Shown here: in pieces, positions 24,315 through 35,911 of the stretch | Position numbering within the stretch: position 1 is the stretch's first letter | Layout of the letters: every line of letters starts with the position of its first letter | Assembly: GCA_020736575.1 (NCBI GenBank) | Contig: JAGPYM010000075.1 | Span: forward strand, 1 to 64,000 | Source of the DNA: Thelonectria olida | Taxonomy: Eukaryota > Ascomycota > Sordariomycetes > Hypocreales > Nectriaceae | Direction of reading: 5' to 3' | DNA: 64,000 nt | Notes under the pieces: model-generated | Told to the model about the DNA's origin: nothing | Databases searched by the model: none | Seen by the model: only the letters and a program-made list of their open reading frames with translations | Made by a program: the position numbers and the translations under genes

Positions 24315-27300
24315 TCGACAACAGATCTCAGCAGGAAGAGGATGCGGTTGTGGGCTTCGAGAGGATCTCATTCCTCCTCGTCCGGTGCTTCCTCGTGGAG
24401 GACCAGTTTCTCTCCCCGGCATTCGCGACCCAGAGCAGTAGGACAGCCTCCTTTAGATCTATAGGACTTATCACTCAACTACAGGCAGATCCAAGAACTA
24501 TCGTCAACTGGTAGAGACTGTCGAGACGAAGATGATCAAAATCTACTCGATTGCTTACCGATACCAAATCCGCATCGTGCTGCAATGCACGCGCACCAAA
24601 CCACATCAACTGCTAAGAAATCTGGTCCGCGCTGACAACTGGAAGGAGATGCAGCAAGACGTTAACAAGGAGAACGACGAGATCAACGAGGCGATTCGCG
24701 ATCTTTCTACAAGCCGATCATATGCAAAACCACAGAATATCGAGCAGGTTCTGGCTCCAGAGGTGCAGAACATGAAAAGCTTGCACCGACAGATGCTGCA
24801 CGAAGTTGAGGTGAGTTGTTACTACCATGATTGTATGTCTTGTTTAAACAATACTAATATTATCATAGGACCTGAGTCAAACAGGACTTATTTGTTCATT
24901 GACATACTCGCACAAGGCCGTGTTTGACTAGCAAGAGGTCAGCGAACAAGGGAGGTGCCTCCAAGGCACGCAGCGCGACGCCCTTGCCGAGATCCAAAGC
25001 TGGGTCGAGGACTCGGATGGAAAGCTCGTCGTGTGGCTTCGTGGCATGGCCGGCACGGGGAAGTCATGCATTGCTCGAACCGTTGCCGAGGGCCTAAACA
25101 ACGGGACATCTTTTGCCCACGAGGGGCAGCTGTCACGAAGTACCGTTCTCGGGGCCACTTTCTTCTTGAGCCACGATGACCCCAGCCGAAGCGACATAAG
25201 TACTGTCGTTCCCACCCTGTCTGTCACACTGGCACAGCGAATCCCTGCCCTTCGACAGTATATCAGCAATGCTGTCCGCGATGATATGAAGATTTCAACG
25301 AAGAATCTCTCGCAGCAAATATCTCGTTTGATTCTAGAGCCACTCACCAGCCTGAGCAAAAGCCTGCCACTACCGATTCGTCTCATAATTGTTATCGACG
25401 CCCTCAACGAGGTCAGCAAATCATCGGGTGTTCGGACAATGCTCAAGCTGTTCCCGCGCCTTCAAGATCTAGGTCAGGTCAATGTCAGACTATTGGTTGT
25501 GAGTCGGCTGGAAGTAGAGATCCCTGAGGAGTTGTCCACACAGATTGTGCACTTCCTGCCCCTTGAGAAGATTTCGCGGAAGACACTGGGAAACGAGCCC
25601 GACGACATCGCCCGATTCATGAGACATGAGCTGAGCGGGTTCCTCGACGTTCAAGCCGTGTGGATCTCACAGGGCGAGATGGAACAACTCGTCATGAAAT
25701 GTGACGGCCTCTTCATCTACGCAGCCACCGCTTGTCGTTTTCTTCTCGGGGCCAAAGAGATGAAGCGAAAGCTATGCGCGCGTGTCCAGAAGATTATCAA
25801 AGGCAACACCGACAGCATCAGTCCCGAAGGTAAACTGGCCGAGATTTATCTCAAAGTTCTCAAATTTCCATACGAATCAGTTGCCTGAGTCCGAAAAGGA
25901 GGAAACGCACTCTGTCTATCGACGCGTCCTTGGCTGTATAGCAATGGTATTCGAACCTGTCTCCCTTGAGACGCTCAGCCGTTTGGTTGACATGAAGAAA
26001 GCTGAAGTGGCCGCTGAGCTGAAGCAGCTCAACTTCATCGTCCACGTCCCGATGCAAGAGTCGTCCCATCTCGCCTTCTTCCACTTGTCCTTTCGTGACT
26101 ACCTGATCAGTAGAGACAGGTGCGACGCTCAACTCTGGATCAATGAGGCCCAAATGCACCAGTCTTTATTCGGCGCTTGCCTCTCCATCATGGAAGGGAG
26201 TCTGCGTCAAGACATGCTCGATGTTCCCTTACCGGGGAGTCGGCGATCCGAGGTGCTGGAGAACAAGGTCAAGCAACACATTCCATCTCATCTGCGGTAT
26301 TCCTGCATTTACTGGGCCCATCATTTAGCCAAGATCGAACCTGCGCAGCTGATGGAGGCTGGACTGAAGGACAACGGGGCTGTTCACGACTTCTTCCAGA
26401 AATACCTTCTCTTCTGGCTTGAGGCGCTCAGCTGGATAAATCAAATGCCAAGATCTATCTCGATAATAGACTCGCTTCAGAAGTTGGTCGTTGTAAGTAC
26501 TTGTTTAAACTGATACTGCCCTTATTGTTCTTTACTCATCCTTCTCTCAGCAAAATGACTCGCCGTTGCTGTCTGAGACATTGCGGGATGCTCGCTATTT
26601 TAGTCTCAACAATCGCCATGTGATCGAACAAGCGCCACTCCAGACCTACTACTCCGCCCTTCTCTCCAGCCCAATGAAGAGTATCGTGCGACAGAACTTC
26701 CAGAGTCTCATACCGCCGTGGATCATGCAAGTTCCCCATGTTGAAGAACAATGGAGCCCTGGGATGCTTGAGCTTGAAGGCCATGAGGGCCACATATCTC
26801 TTTTGTAGTCCCAAGATGGCAGCACAATTATATCTGGGTCAAGGGACAAAACCTTGAGAGTGTGGGACACCGTGACAGGCTCAGAGAAGCTCAAGCATAT
26901 TGAACAGGGCGCCATGACTGCCGTTTTCCTTGCACCAGATGGTACAACGATAGCGTGTGGGGCATAGCATGAATGCTACGAGTATATATCAGTTCGAGAC
27001 ATTGGAACAGGCGAAGGCTTCACACTCAAAGCCCAGGGCTACAAACCTCGCTTCACGACAGTATGGGATGCTTTATCCTTCTCGCCCGACCAAAACAGCC
27101 TAACCTCAGCCTCCACTGACCTGGCTGTCATATGGGACATTCAAAAACGAGAATCATTGCAGTTCATGGAGCTCCACTCAGACGGTATATGTTGGCGCCC
27201 TATAATTTGCCTGAACAGCAAGGAAGTAGCCGTCGTGAGGAACGAGGCTCGATGCTACGCTATTTGGCTGCACAGAATCTCGACAAACGAGCAAATCAAG

Positions 27301-29033
27301 GTGGGTCAACGTGACGATTTGAGGTTGGGGTTTGCCTTCTCGAAGGATGGAAAGAAGATTGCCTTACATATGGGTGCAAAATTCCAAATATTCGACATTG
27401 CATCAGGGGCCATCGAACACGAAATCGAATCGAATGCCAAAGTCTGGGACCTCGAGTTCTCACCAATTGACTCGTCACTACTAGCAATGTCCACGGATGA
27501 TGGGCATATCACCATCTACAAGATGACATCCAAGGCAACGACCAGATTTGTAGTGACCAAGGATGGATTGCCCTCTCCAACAGAGCGTCTATGCTTCGCC
27601 AGCAACGGCAGGTCTTTAGCATTGGCGTCAAGCGAATACATCATTGGAGTATGGGATGTTACCATGGACCCTGTCCATGCTCGCATAGAGGCCAACGATA
27701 GTGGCCTTCTCCCAGACAGTCTTATTCTCCCAGAGGATGAAAGAAAGGTGGTGGTGCCATTTGGACAGTCACCATCCCCGTGGTCATCAGTGAGATCCAT
27801 GTCACTTGGGAGTCTTGACACTGGAAACGCAACCATGACCGATGATCTGAAGGGTATGTTCTTTTCGCCTAATAGGAAACTTGTTGCGTTGACTTTTAAG
27901 GGTCCTTGCATACAAGTCTGGAACGGTACCATAACCAGGATGATTACCTCGTTCGATCATCTCTGCCATGAAGTCTACTTTTCGCAGGACAGTCAACTGA
28001 TAGCACTCGCCTATGAGCATGGCTGCCTTATACTGGACACCACAACTTGGGCTGAGAGGGCAACATTGGTGACAGAAGGTCGCACCGGGAATCTCCAGTT
28101 TTCGTCAAGTAACCAGATCGTAGGCTTGTGTTCGGGCCAAAGTGTATGGGGAAGAACGAAATATGTCTCCCAATTGTGCAACTTGGACGCGGGAACGACC
28201 GTTTTTACTTCCAATTTGACCACGAAATCCGGGACACCCGCGGGTCCTTTTTTCTCTCCAAGGGGGATCTAGTAGCCGTAGTAGGGTCACGGCGTCGGGT
28301 AATATTGCTGGATGTCATGACTGGAACTACATGCTGGAAACTCCACTTCAAGGGTCATATTCGGTTTGTTGCCTTCAATGCATATGGTAGCTTTGTTGCT
28401 ATTGCGTTGGATAATGATGATGAAACATGCCAAGCGACAGCGATTGATGTTTGTGAAACCTCCACTGGCACACGAATTCACAGATTCTCCAGGGGAAATG
28501 ACTCGCTCAACTATGGTTTCGGAGGCCTTGACTTTTCCACTGGGGATATCATGGCGTATGGAACCGATTTCCACAGCACAACGACAACTGTTGAAATTTG
28601 GAACGGAGAGACTGGAGTGAGGAAGGGAAAGCATCAAGTGGACGTGGGACACGAGCTCAAGCTCTCCCTCTCAGAGCGTGGTACGCATGCTATCACAGAA
28701 AGGGGTCGTGTCCCGCTTCCACTACGGAATGCCTACACCCCTACTAATGGCCTGCCAAAAGGAACTGAAAACTGTCTGAGTATTCAGTATGGCAACACTG
28801 GATCGTCCAAGGGTTCGGAGACCTTGCCTGACTTCCTCCAGCCTATCGTGGGCATCAGTTTTCTGGTGTGGTACGAGGGAATATGGCAATGCTGCCGCAT
28901 AATGCAGGTCAAGTGGCATGTATCGAGTTTGATCTATATAATACGCTACTTGTTAAGAGGAGGGATATGGAAGCGTGAATTTCTATTAGAGAGGGTAATT
29001 TACTATATAGTTCTTAAGTTAAAGCTTACTTGA
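24315..29033 (+). pseudogene. NACHT-WD40 NLR (STAND) pseudogene
   Basis: STAND-type NLR of the class that controls incompatibility and non-self response in fungi. In order: a helical N-terminal domain (FERISFLLVRC exon ending 24437, intron 24438-24484, then about 24485-24900, related to the NWD/DUF7708-like N-domains of fungal NLRs); the NACHT NTPase with P-loop GMAGTGKS (25043-25066) and Walker B IVIDALNE (about 25388-25411); a helical linker (to 26513); then an exon from about 26552 leading into a WD40 propeller (for example SGSRDKTLRVWD) to about 28700. Introns 24811-24868 and about 26493-26551 splice cleanly. It is broken by in-frame TAG at 24929, 26806 and 26965, a one-base frame change near 25870 and another near 28260. 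The NTPase residues themselves are intact. The 5' exon start is unresolved, and the 3' end runs into RIP block 2. Confidence 0.9.
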
Positions 29034-29574
29034 ATAAAAATTATATAAATGTTAATATTATATAATTTAAAATAAAGATTTATATATTAAAATATAAAAT
29101 AGTTACTAGTTTTCTAGTTAGTTTTCTAGCTAAATATTTTTTAAATTACTTTTTAAATTAAGATTTTAATTAGTAAATAGTAAAACTATTATTTTACTAA
29201 TATAATTACTAGTATAATATTATTTCTATTTATTATATATTATTATTAAATTATTAAAGTTATAATAAAATGTTTTTTTAAATTAAAAGTATATATTTAA
29301 ATATTTAATAAATATTAATTAAATTTAAAATAAAAATTAAAATCTATTAATAAAATATAAAATAACTATTAATTAATATAAAAAGTAAATAGTAATTAGC
29401 TATTTTCTAATCTATTAGAAATTTAATATATTTAAAATATAATTATAAAATACAAAATATTTATATATTTTATATAAATATGAATTTATAATAGCTTGGA
29501 AAAAATAAAATTAAAAGGTTTTAAAAGTTTAAACTATTATAAGAAATTTCTTATTATATATTATATAATTAAGT

Positions 29575-30018
29575 TTTATTTTATTATTTATAATACTTTA
29601 TATTTTCTATAGCTAGCCCTATTTTATATTATTTATAAGGGAAAAGCTTTTAACTTAGAAGTATATATAAAATTAAATACTCTTTTAAGCAAGTTAGCTA
29701 CAATATAAAGCTTTATAATAAACAAATTAATAGGTAATATAATATACTCTAGCTTTTAAACTAGCTTTAAGCTCTTATAATAATAGAAAATCTACTAATT
29801 ATATTTAATTATTTATATATTAATATAGCGCGGGCCAATTGGAAAGCTTTTTTATAAATAGCCTAAAGGTAATATAAAAAATACTTAAACTTAACTAGCT
29901 GCTAGTTGCTAGATTTAAACTAAGTATAGTTTTCTTTATTTTTAATTTAAGTTTTTAATTTAAATAGTTTAGCTTAATTATAACTAGAGACATACTATTA
30001 CGCCCCAAGCTGGAAAGT
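29575..30018 (-). repeat. R2 repeat, left copy
   Basis: Reverse complement of the repeat at 33299-33775, recognisable by ACGCCCCAAGCTGG at its right end and TATAGCTAGCCCTATTTTAT near its left end. About 450 bp, no coding capacity. It could be a MITE or a solo LTR; the ends do not settle which. Confidence 0.75.
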
Positions 30019-30099
30019 TTTATTTTATATAATTTATTAGTATTTTTAAACAAGAATTAAAGTTTTAAATATATAATAGAACTTAATATTATACTTAGT

Positions 30100-31180
30100 A
30101 ATTTTTATTATTATATTACCTTTTTATATATTTTTCTATTTTATTACTTTATTTATTTCTATTAGTTTAATTATTTTTAAATTTATTTAATATATTTTTA
30201 AACTTCTTTTATTATTTAACCCTTTTAACCTTCCCACTTTTTAACTTTTATATTTACTTATCTATTTAATTTACTTTTTATTTTTAAGTTTTTCCTTTAT
30301 AAATTTTTAAGTAACTATATATATTATTACTATTATATAAAATAGCTTTTAAAATAATAGTTTTAAGTTATTATTTATTTAAATAAGCCTAGTACTAGTA
30401 TATAATAAAGGTTAATATAGGTAAAACCCGGCCTTATATCTATTATAATAAGCTTTTCTATAGGGTTTATAATTAGCCTTTAAGTGAAAATTCTTATTAA
30501 GTAAACCTTGCTTAAAGAATTTTATTTTAAGCTTTTAATATAAAAGTACTACTCCTTTAGACCCTAGTCCGTATAACTTAACTAAATAGTTTTAAGTTAT
30601 ACTTTTATATTTTTTTAAAAGATAATTAATTATTTTAATTAAACTTATTATTTTTTATTTAATTAAAAAGGTAATTAAATTAACTAACTTTTCTATTAAA
30701 AAGTTTAAAAATACTTTTATATATATTAAATTTTTTAATTAAAATATAATAATATAAAAAGATTAAATTAATTTTTTATATTACTTTTAATAGTATATTT
30801 ATATTTATTAATATAAAAATACTTAAAAGTTATAATTATATAAAATTCTTTTTAAGCCTTTTAATTAAATAATTATATTTAAAAAATCTATATAATTTAA
30901 TAAATATTTAACTATTATATTAATATTTCTTTTTAAAATATAATTTATTTAATTAATAGAAACTTAATTATATTAAATTATATATTTATATAATTAGTTA
31001 AATTATATAAATTAAAATTTAAAAAAGTAGTACTTTTATATTAAAAGCTTAAAATATAGTTTTTAAAATATATTTTATTTAATAAAAACTTTTATATAAA
31101 AACTAATTATACATTTTAAAAAAGACTTATAATAATTCATATAAAACTAGGTTTTATTTATAATAACTTGTTTTTATATA
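30100..31180 (+). repeat. R1 arm interrupted by an inverted R1 end block
   Basis: Plus R1 sequence at 30100-30370 and 30590-31180. Between them (30376-30585) lies an inverted R1 end block that is the least degraded copy in the window (AAACCCGGCCTTATATC, CCTTTAGACCCTAGTCC). This copy is the best starting point for rebuilding the consensus of the family. Confidence 0.6.
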
Positions 31181-31274
31181 TTAATATTAAGTTTATTTTA
31201 CTAAAAAATAATAAAATTTAAAATAAGTAGCTTTTTATTAATTAAATAAATTATAATTTAAAATAGTTTTTCTA

Positions 31275-33815
31275 ATTAGTAATTTTTATTATTATATACA
31301 CTTTTTAATATATTTTACTATTAAATTGCTATATTTTATTTTTATTAGTTTAAATACTTTTAAACCCATTTTAACCTTTTTTAAACTCTTTTTTTTATTT
31401 AATCTTTTTAGCCCCTTATTTTTTTTAATTTTCATATTTATTTAACTTACTTTTTATATTTAAACTTTTCTTTATAGCCTTTTAAATAATTATTTAAATT
31501 ATTACTATTATATATAATAGCTTTTAAAGCTATAATATATAAGTATTTAATTAAATTATTCTAATAAATTGCTTATTATTATTATTAAGTTTTTTTTTCC
31601 CCTTTTAAAAAGTTATATAAAGTTTTTAACTTTTTATTTAAAAAATTTATAAAAGTATTAATATATATTAAGTCTTTTAATTAAAATCTTATAACTTAAA
31701 ATAATTAACTTAATATTTTAATTAATATTTAATAGTATATTTATATTAAGTAATATAAAAATACTTAGGAGTTATAACTCTTTTAAATACCTATTATAAT
31801 CTTTTATTAGCTTAATATATTTAAAGAAATTTATATATTTTAATATATAATAAGTAATTATATAATTTCTATTATTTAATTAGCTTATATTATATTTAAT
31901 TAATAGAAAGTTAAATATTTTAGCTATTATATATTATATTATTAATTAAATTATATAAACTATAAATAAATAGAAAGATACTTTTATATTAAAAGCTTAA
32001 AATAAAGTTTTTTAAATAAGGTTTACTTAATAGGAACTTTTATTTTAAAACTAATTATAAGCTCTATTAAAAAGCTTATTATAATAAATATTAAGTTTAA
32101 ATTTAATTTCTAACTTTTATTATATATTTAAATTATTAGCTTTTTTAATAGTAATAATTTAAAATAGTAATAATTAAAAGCTTATATATTATAAAATAAA
32201 ATATATAAAACTTTTTAATATTTTTAATAATTATAAAACTTTTATAAGTATTTTATAAAGTTATTTAAAAATTATTTTAACTTTTTTAAACTTTTAACTT
32301 TTAATTAAAAGATTTAAAATATAATAATATAATTATAACCTTTTAAATATAAAATTTAAAACTTTATATAACTTTTTTAAAAAAAAGTAAAATAAATTTA
32401 ATAATAATAATAAAAATTTTATTAAAAGGGTTTAATTATATAATTTTAAGCTATAAGTTTAAAAGTTATAATTATTTATAAAAAGGTTAAAATTTTAAAT
32501 ATATATTACAAGTTAATATAAGTTAAACCTTAGCTTTTTATTAATTATAATAAGCTTATAAATAATATTTATAATTAATTTTAAAATAACAATTTCTATT
32601 AAATAAACTTTATTTAAAAAATATTATTTTATACTTTTAATATAAAAATACTATTTTATTTCACTTCTTTTTATATAATTAATTAATTATATAAAATATA
32701 AAATTTAATATAATTAACTTTTTACTAATTAAATAAATTATAATTTAAAACTATAATAATTAAACAGTTAAATCCTATAAATTAAAATATATAAATTTTT
32801 TTAAATATATTTAATTAATAAAAACTTTTTATAAATAATTTAAAAAGTTAGAACTTTTTAATAGTTTTAAAATTTTTAATATAAATATACTAATAAAACT
32901 TATTTAAAAGATTAATATAAATGTTTTATAATATAAAATCCTACTTATAAAACTTAATATAAATTAACCTAATTACTAGTTTATTAAAAAGAAATTTAAT
33001 ATTTTTAAATTTCTTTTTAATTAAATAAAATATATTAAACTTTATTTAAATAGTTAATAGTTTTTTAAAAGAATAAAAGTATAATTTTTAACTATTCTTT
33101 TAAACGCTATTATATATAATAGTAATAATTTAAATACTTATTTAAAAAAAAAGAAAAATTTATAAATATAAAGTAAATTAAATAAATATAAAAGTTAAAA
33201 AAGTAAAGGGCTAAAAAGGTTAAATATAAAAAAAAAGTTTAAAAGAAAGTAAAATACATTTAAAAGTATTTATATTAATAAAATTATAATAAAGTAATTC
33301 CCAGCTTGGGGTATAATAGTATATCTGTAGTTATAATTAAGCTAAACCTTTTAAATTAGAAACTTAAATTAGAAATAAAAAAAACTATAGTTAGTTTAAT
33401 TCTAGCAGCTAGTAGCCAGTTAAGTGCAAGCAAATTTTATAATACTTTTAGGCTATATATAAAAGGGCTTTCTAATTAGCCTGCACTATATTAATATATA
33501 AATAATTAAATATAATTAATAGATTTCCTACTATTAAAAGAGCTAAAAGCTAGTTTTAAATGCTAAGGTATATTATATTAGCTATTAGTTAGTTAATTTT
33601 ATAGTTATATATTATAGCTAATTGCTTATAGGGGCGTTTAGTTTTATATCCACTTAAAAGCTAAAAGTTTTTCCCTTATAAATAATATAAAATAGGGCTA
33701 GCTATAGAAAATATAAAATAGGGCTAGTTATAGAAAATATAAAATATTACAAGTAATAATAAAATAAATAAATAGTAAAATATATTAAAAAGTTTATATA
33801 ATAATAAAAATTACT
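31275..33815. mobile_element. R1 fold-back element, copy C, with an R2 insertion
   Basis: Plus arm 31275-32160, spacer, minus arm from about 32500. The outer ends mirror each other: TAATTAGTAATTTTTATTAT on the left, ATAATAATAAAAATTACTAA on the right at about 33795-33815. The minus arm is split by R2 (33299-33775) after AAAGTAATT. The uninterrupted arm at 5150-5245 shows the two flanks joined, so the R2 insertion is younger than the R1 element. Confidence 0.6.
33299..33775 (+). repeat. R2 repeat, right copy
   Basis: Inverted relative to 29575-30018. It starts CCCAGCTTGGGG and ends in a TAATAAAATAAAT tract. An internal tandem duplication of about 32 bp (GGGCTAGCTATAGAAAATAT, twice) lies at 33690-33750 and is not duplicated in the left copy. 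Confidence 0.75.
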
Positions 33816-34060
33816 AATTATAAAACTTTATTATTATTATAAATTTTTAAATATATAATTATAAGTAATATTTATTTTCTTATTAAAATAAATAGTTAAA
33901 AAAAGTTTAAATAATAGCTTCTTTTTTTAACTTTTTTATATTAACCCTAAAAATAATTATATTAAATAAGTAAGGTTTTATTTATATTTTATAATCCCTC
34001 TTAACAAGTACTATAAACCCTCTTTTATAATTAAGTTAATTAGCTTTAAAGTCTAATTCT

Positions 34061-35911
34061 ATTTATTATAGCAGTCAATCTTCTAGGCTAGCACTATATG
34101 GGTCAGCTGCCATGCCCTCTCTATTAAAGCTGACTGCGGACAGCGCTCCGGTCCAGCGTTGCCATGCCTCCTCGACATATGGGCATTCTCAACTATGAGC
34201 AATTCCCATCCCGCGATAGGGATGTTGCGCACCTCAGTGGCCGCCACTAATGAAGGTGTCAAATGGGGCAGAGTCTGCCAAGCCGACGCTCAGACCAAAA
34301 AGGCTCTCTTGCAGTCCCGGGTCATACAAGCCACCGGCCGAAATCAGACTCGGGCAGATTTCTAACAGTTGTGGCTGATTATACTCCGTACAGTATGGAC
34401 TTTTCGAGTGTACGGTATACCGCTGCAATAGTAGCCCAACAACAGTGCTCGCGGGTGAATGGTGTTATGGATCACCTAATCAACTACGTCTGTTTGCAGG
34501 CAGAAAGCTCGTTGCCTCGATTTGAGAAAAGGCTGTGAGCATCAACTGGCTCTCATCGTTACTACATGAAATATCTTACTGGAAGACAGACACAAACAAG
34601 ACAGTATTTGGAACAATGGGCGGGGAAGTTACTGACCCAGGGTGCGAAACTAGCGCCCAAGCACTCGGGACTAAAAAGCGGCACATTTTGGGGGTTTCGC
34701 TTGCCGACCCGCCTTGCTCCGGCGTGGTGACACTTGGATGGGTCGCGGCATTTCGATGACAGGAGCTGTGGATCGGCACCTCAAGTACAAAAAGCAATAT
34801 TCTTGGTTACACAAGTGGTATTGCGAGGGTGGTGGTGCCTGCAAGGTCATCTGTGGTTAACCAGGGACCAATGTAACATCGCGATCATCAAAAGCTCTGC
34901 CCGCTTCACTCAATTACCAAATTAGATGCCAGCGAGCCGGTGCTAATCCTGCCCCTTTCGAGTTTCTTTGGACGGTGAAAGACCAAGCTACTTCCGATCT
35001 TTTCTAGTGCCAGAGATACGAGGCTTCCAAGACTGGCAACACCGTGGATCGCTGGACTATGCTGAAAATAACTTGGTCAGCCGTCCACGGGCGTTGAGTG
35101 GCGGGAAGAATTACCCCCGACTTGCTAGAGAGGGTTCGATTACAGGCGAGGGGAGAGTATCCGGCAATGTGATAGCGTCGGTCTTAATAACATAGCTCAG
35201 ATACCATTTCGCCCGCTTCTGCTTCGGGCAAGCTCCTTAGCTCTGCGGCAAAGTGAGATGCCAACCTATTAATGGGGCCCCTCCCCCAGGTCGTAAGTTG
35301 CCTGTTTCTTCTCTGCCCGGCAAAAGGAACCCTCAAGAACTGCCCAGTCGAGCCGCAGGAGATCCGCTGCTGTGGCGTCAGTCAGTATTCACCGTCACCC
35401 TGACGACATGCGCGCCAAGCTACCCGACTGAGTGTTGACATCGCCAGTTGCCCCGGATGAAGTGTTCACCACGCTCCGAGCGGCTATTGCAGCCGGGTTT
35501 GACGTCTCCATATCAGCTTCAATGGAACTTTTCCGAAGACCTGGGCCCTTGTTGGGTTTCAGCTTATTCAATCAATTTAGGTGAGGAAGTATCACGTTTC
35601 CCCCCTGTATTATGATGCCCGGGTTCTCTTTCTGTTCGAGATTTCTTCGCTCATTCATCTCACCTTTGCTCGCCATCTCGCTGTTCGTGGTCCATATGAC
35701 GGATCTGAATATAGCGTCTTGAAGGTGAAGTGCAGGGGCCGAATCAGAGGGATGGGTAACATGGCTCAACTTCCTCAATCTCACCCAATAACGGAATATC
35801 TCGCCCCATCTTTCTCCATTTCCATTGATTTGATTCTGTCTCCTCTCATTCCCCACTGATCTAAGAGAAGCGTTTAATACTAGTCGGGTAAAGCTAATAA
35901 GCCTCCCAGCA
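34061..35911. other. Intergenic, 1.85 kb
   Basis: No recognised gene. Short frames (34263-34538, 34535-34759, 34968-35195) have no domain. The last 350 bp are probably promoter and leader of the regulator that starts at 35912. No Zn2Cys6 coding exon was found here in any frame. Confidence 0.4.

Larger units (their letters stand above)
29034..34060. repeat. AT-rich, RIP-degraded repeat block 2
   Basis: Five kilobases of extreme AT content, without genes. It holds at least two R1 structures and an inverted pair of R2 repeats. The border with the NLR pseudogene is abrupt at about 29020; normal composition returns near 34060. Confidence 0.92.

Noticed and set aside
25870..25905. An intron instead of a frameshift between the two NLR frames
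   Set aside because: The sequence on both sides is conserved NLR coding sequence with no room for a GT-AG intron; a one-base indel explains it better.
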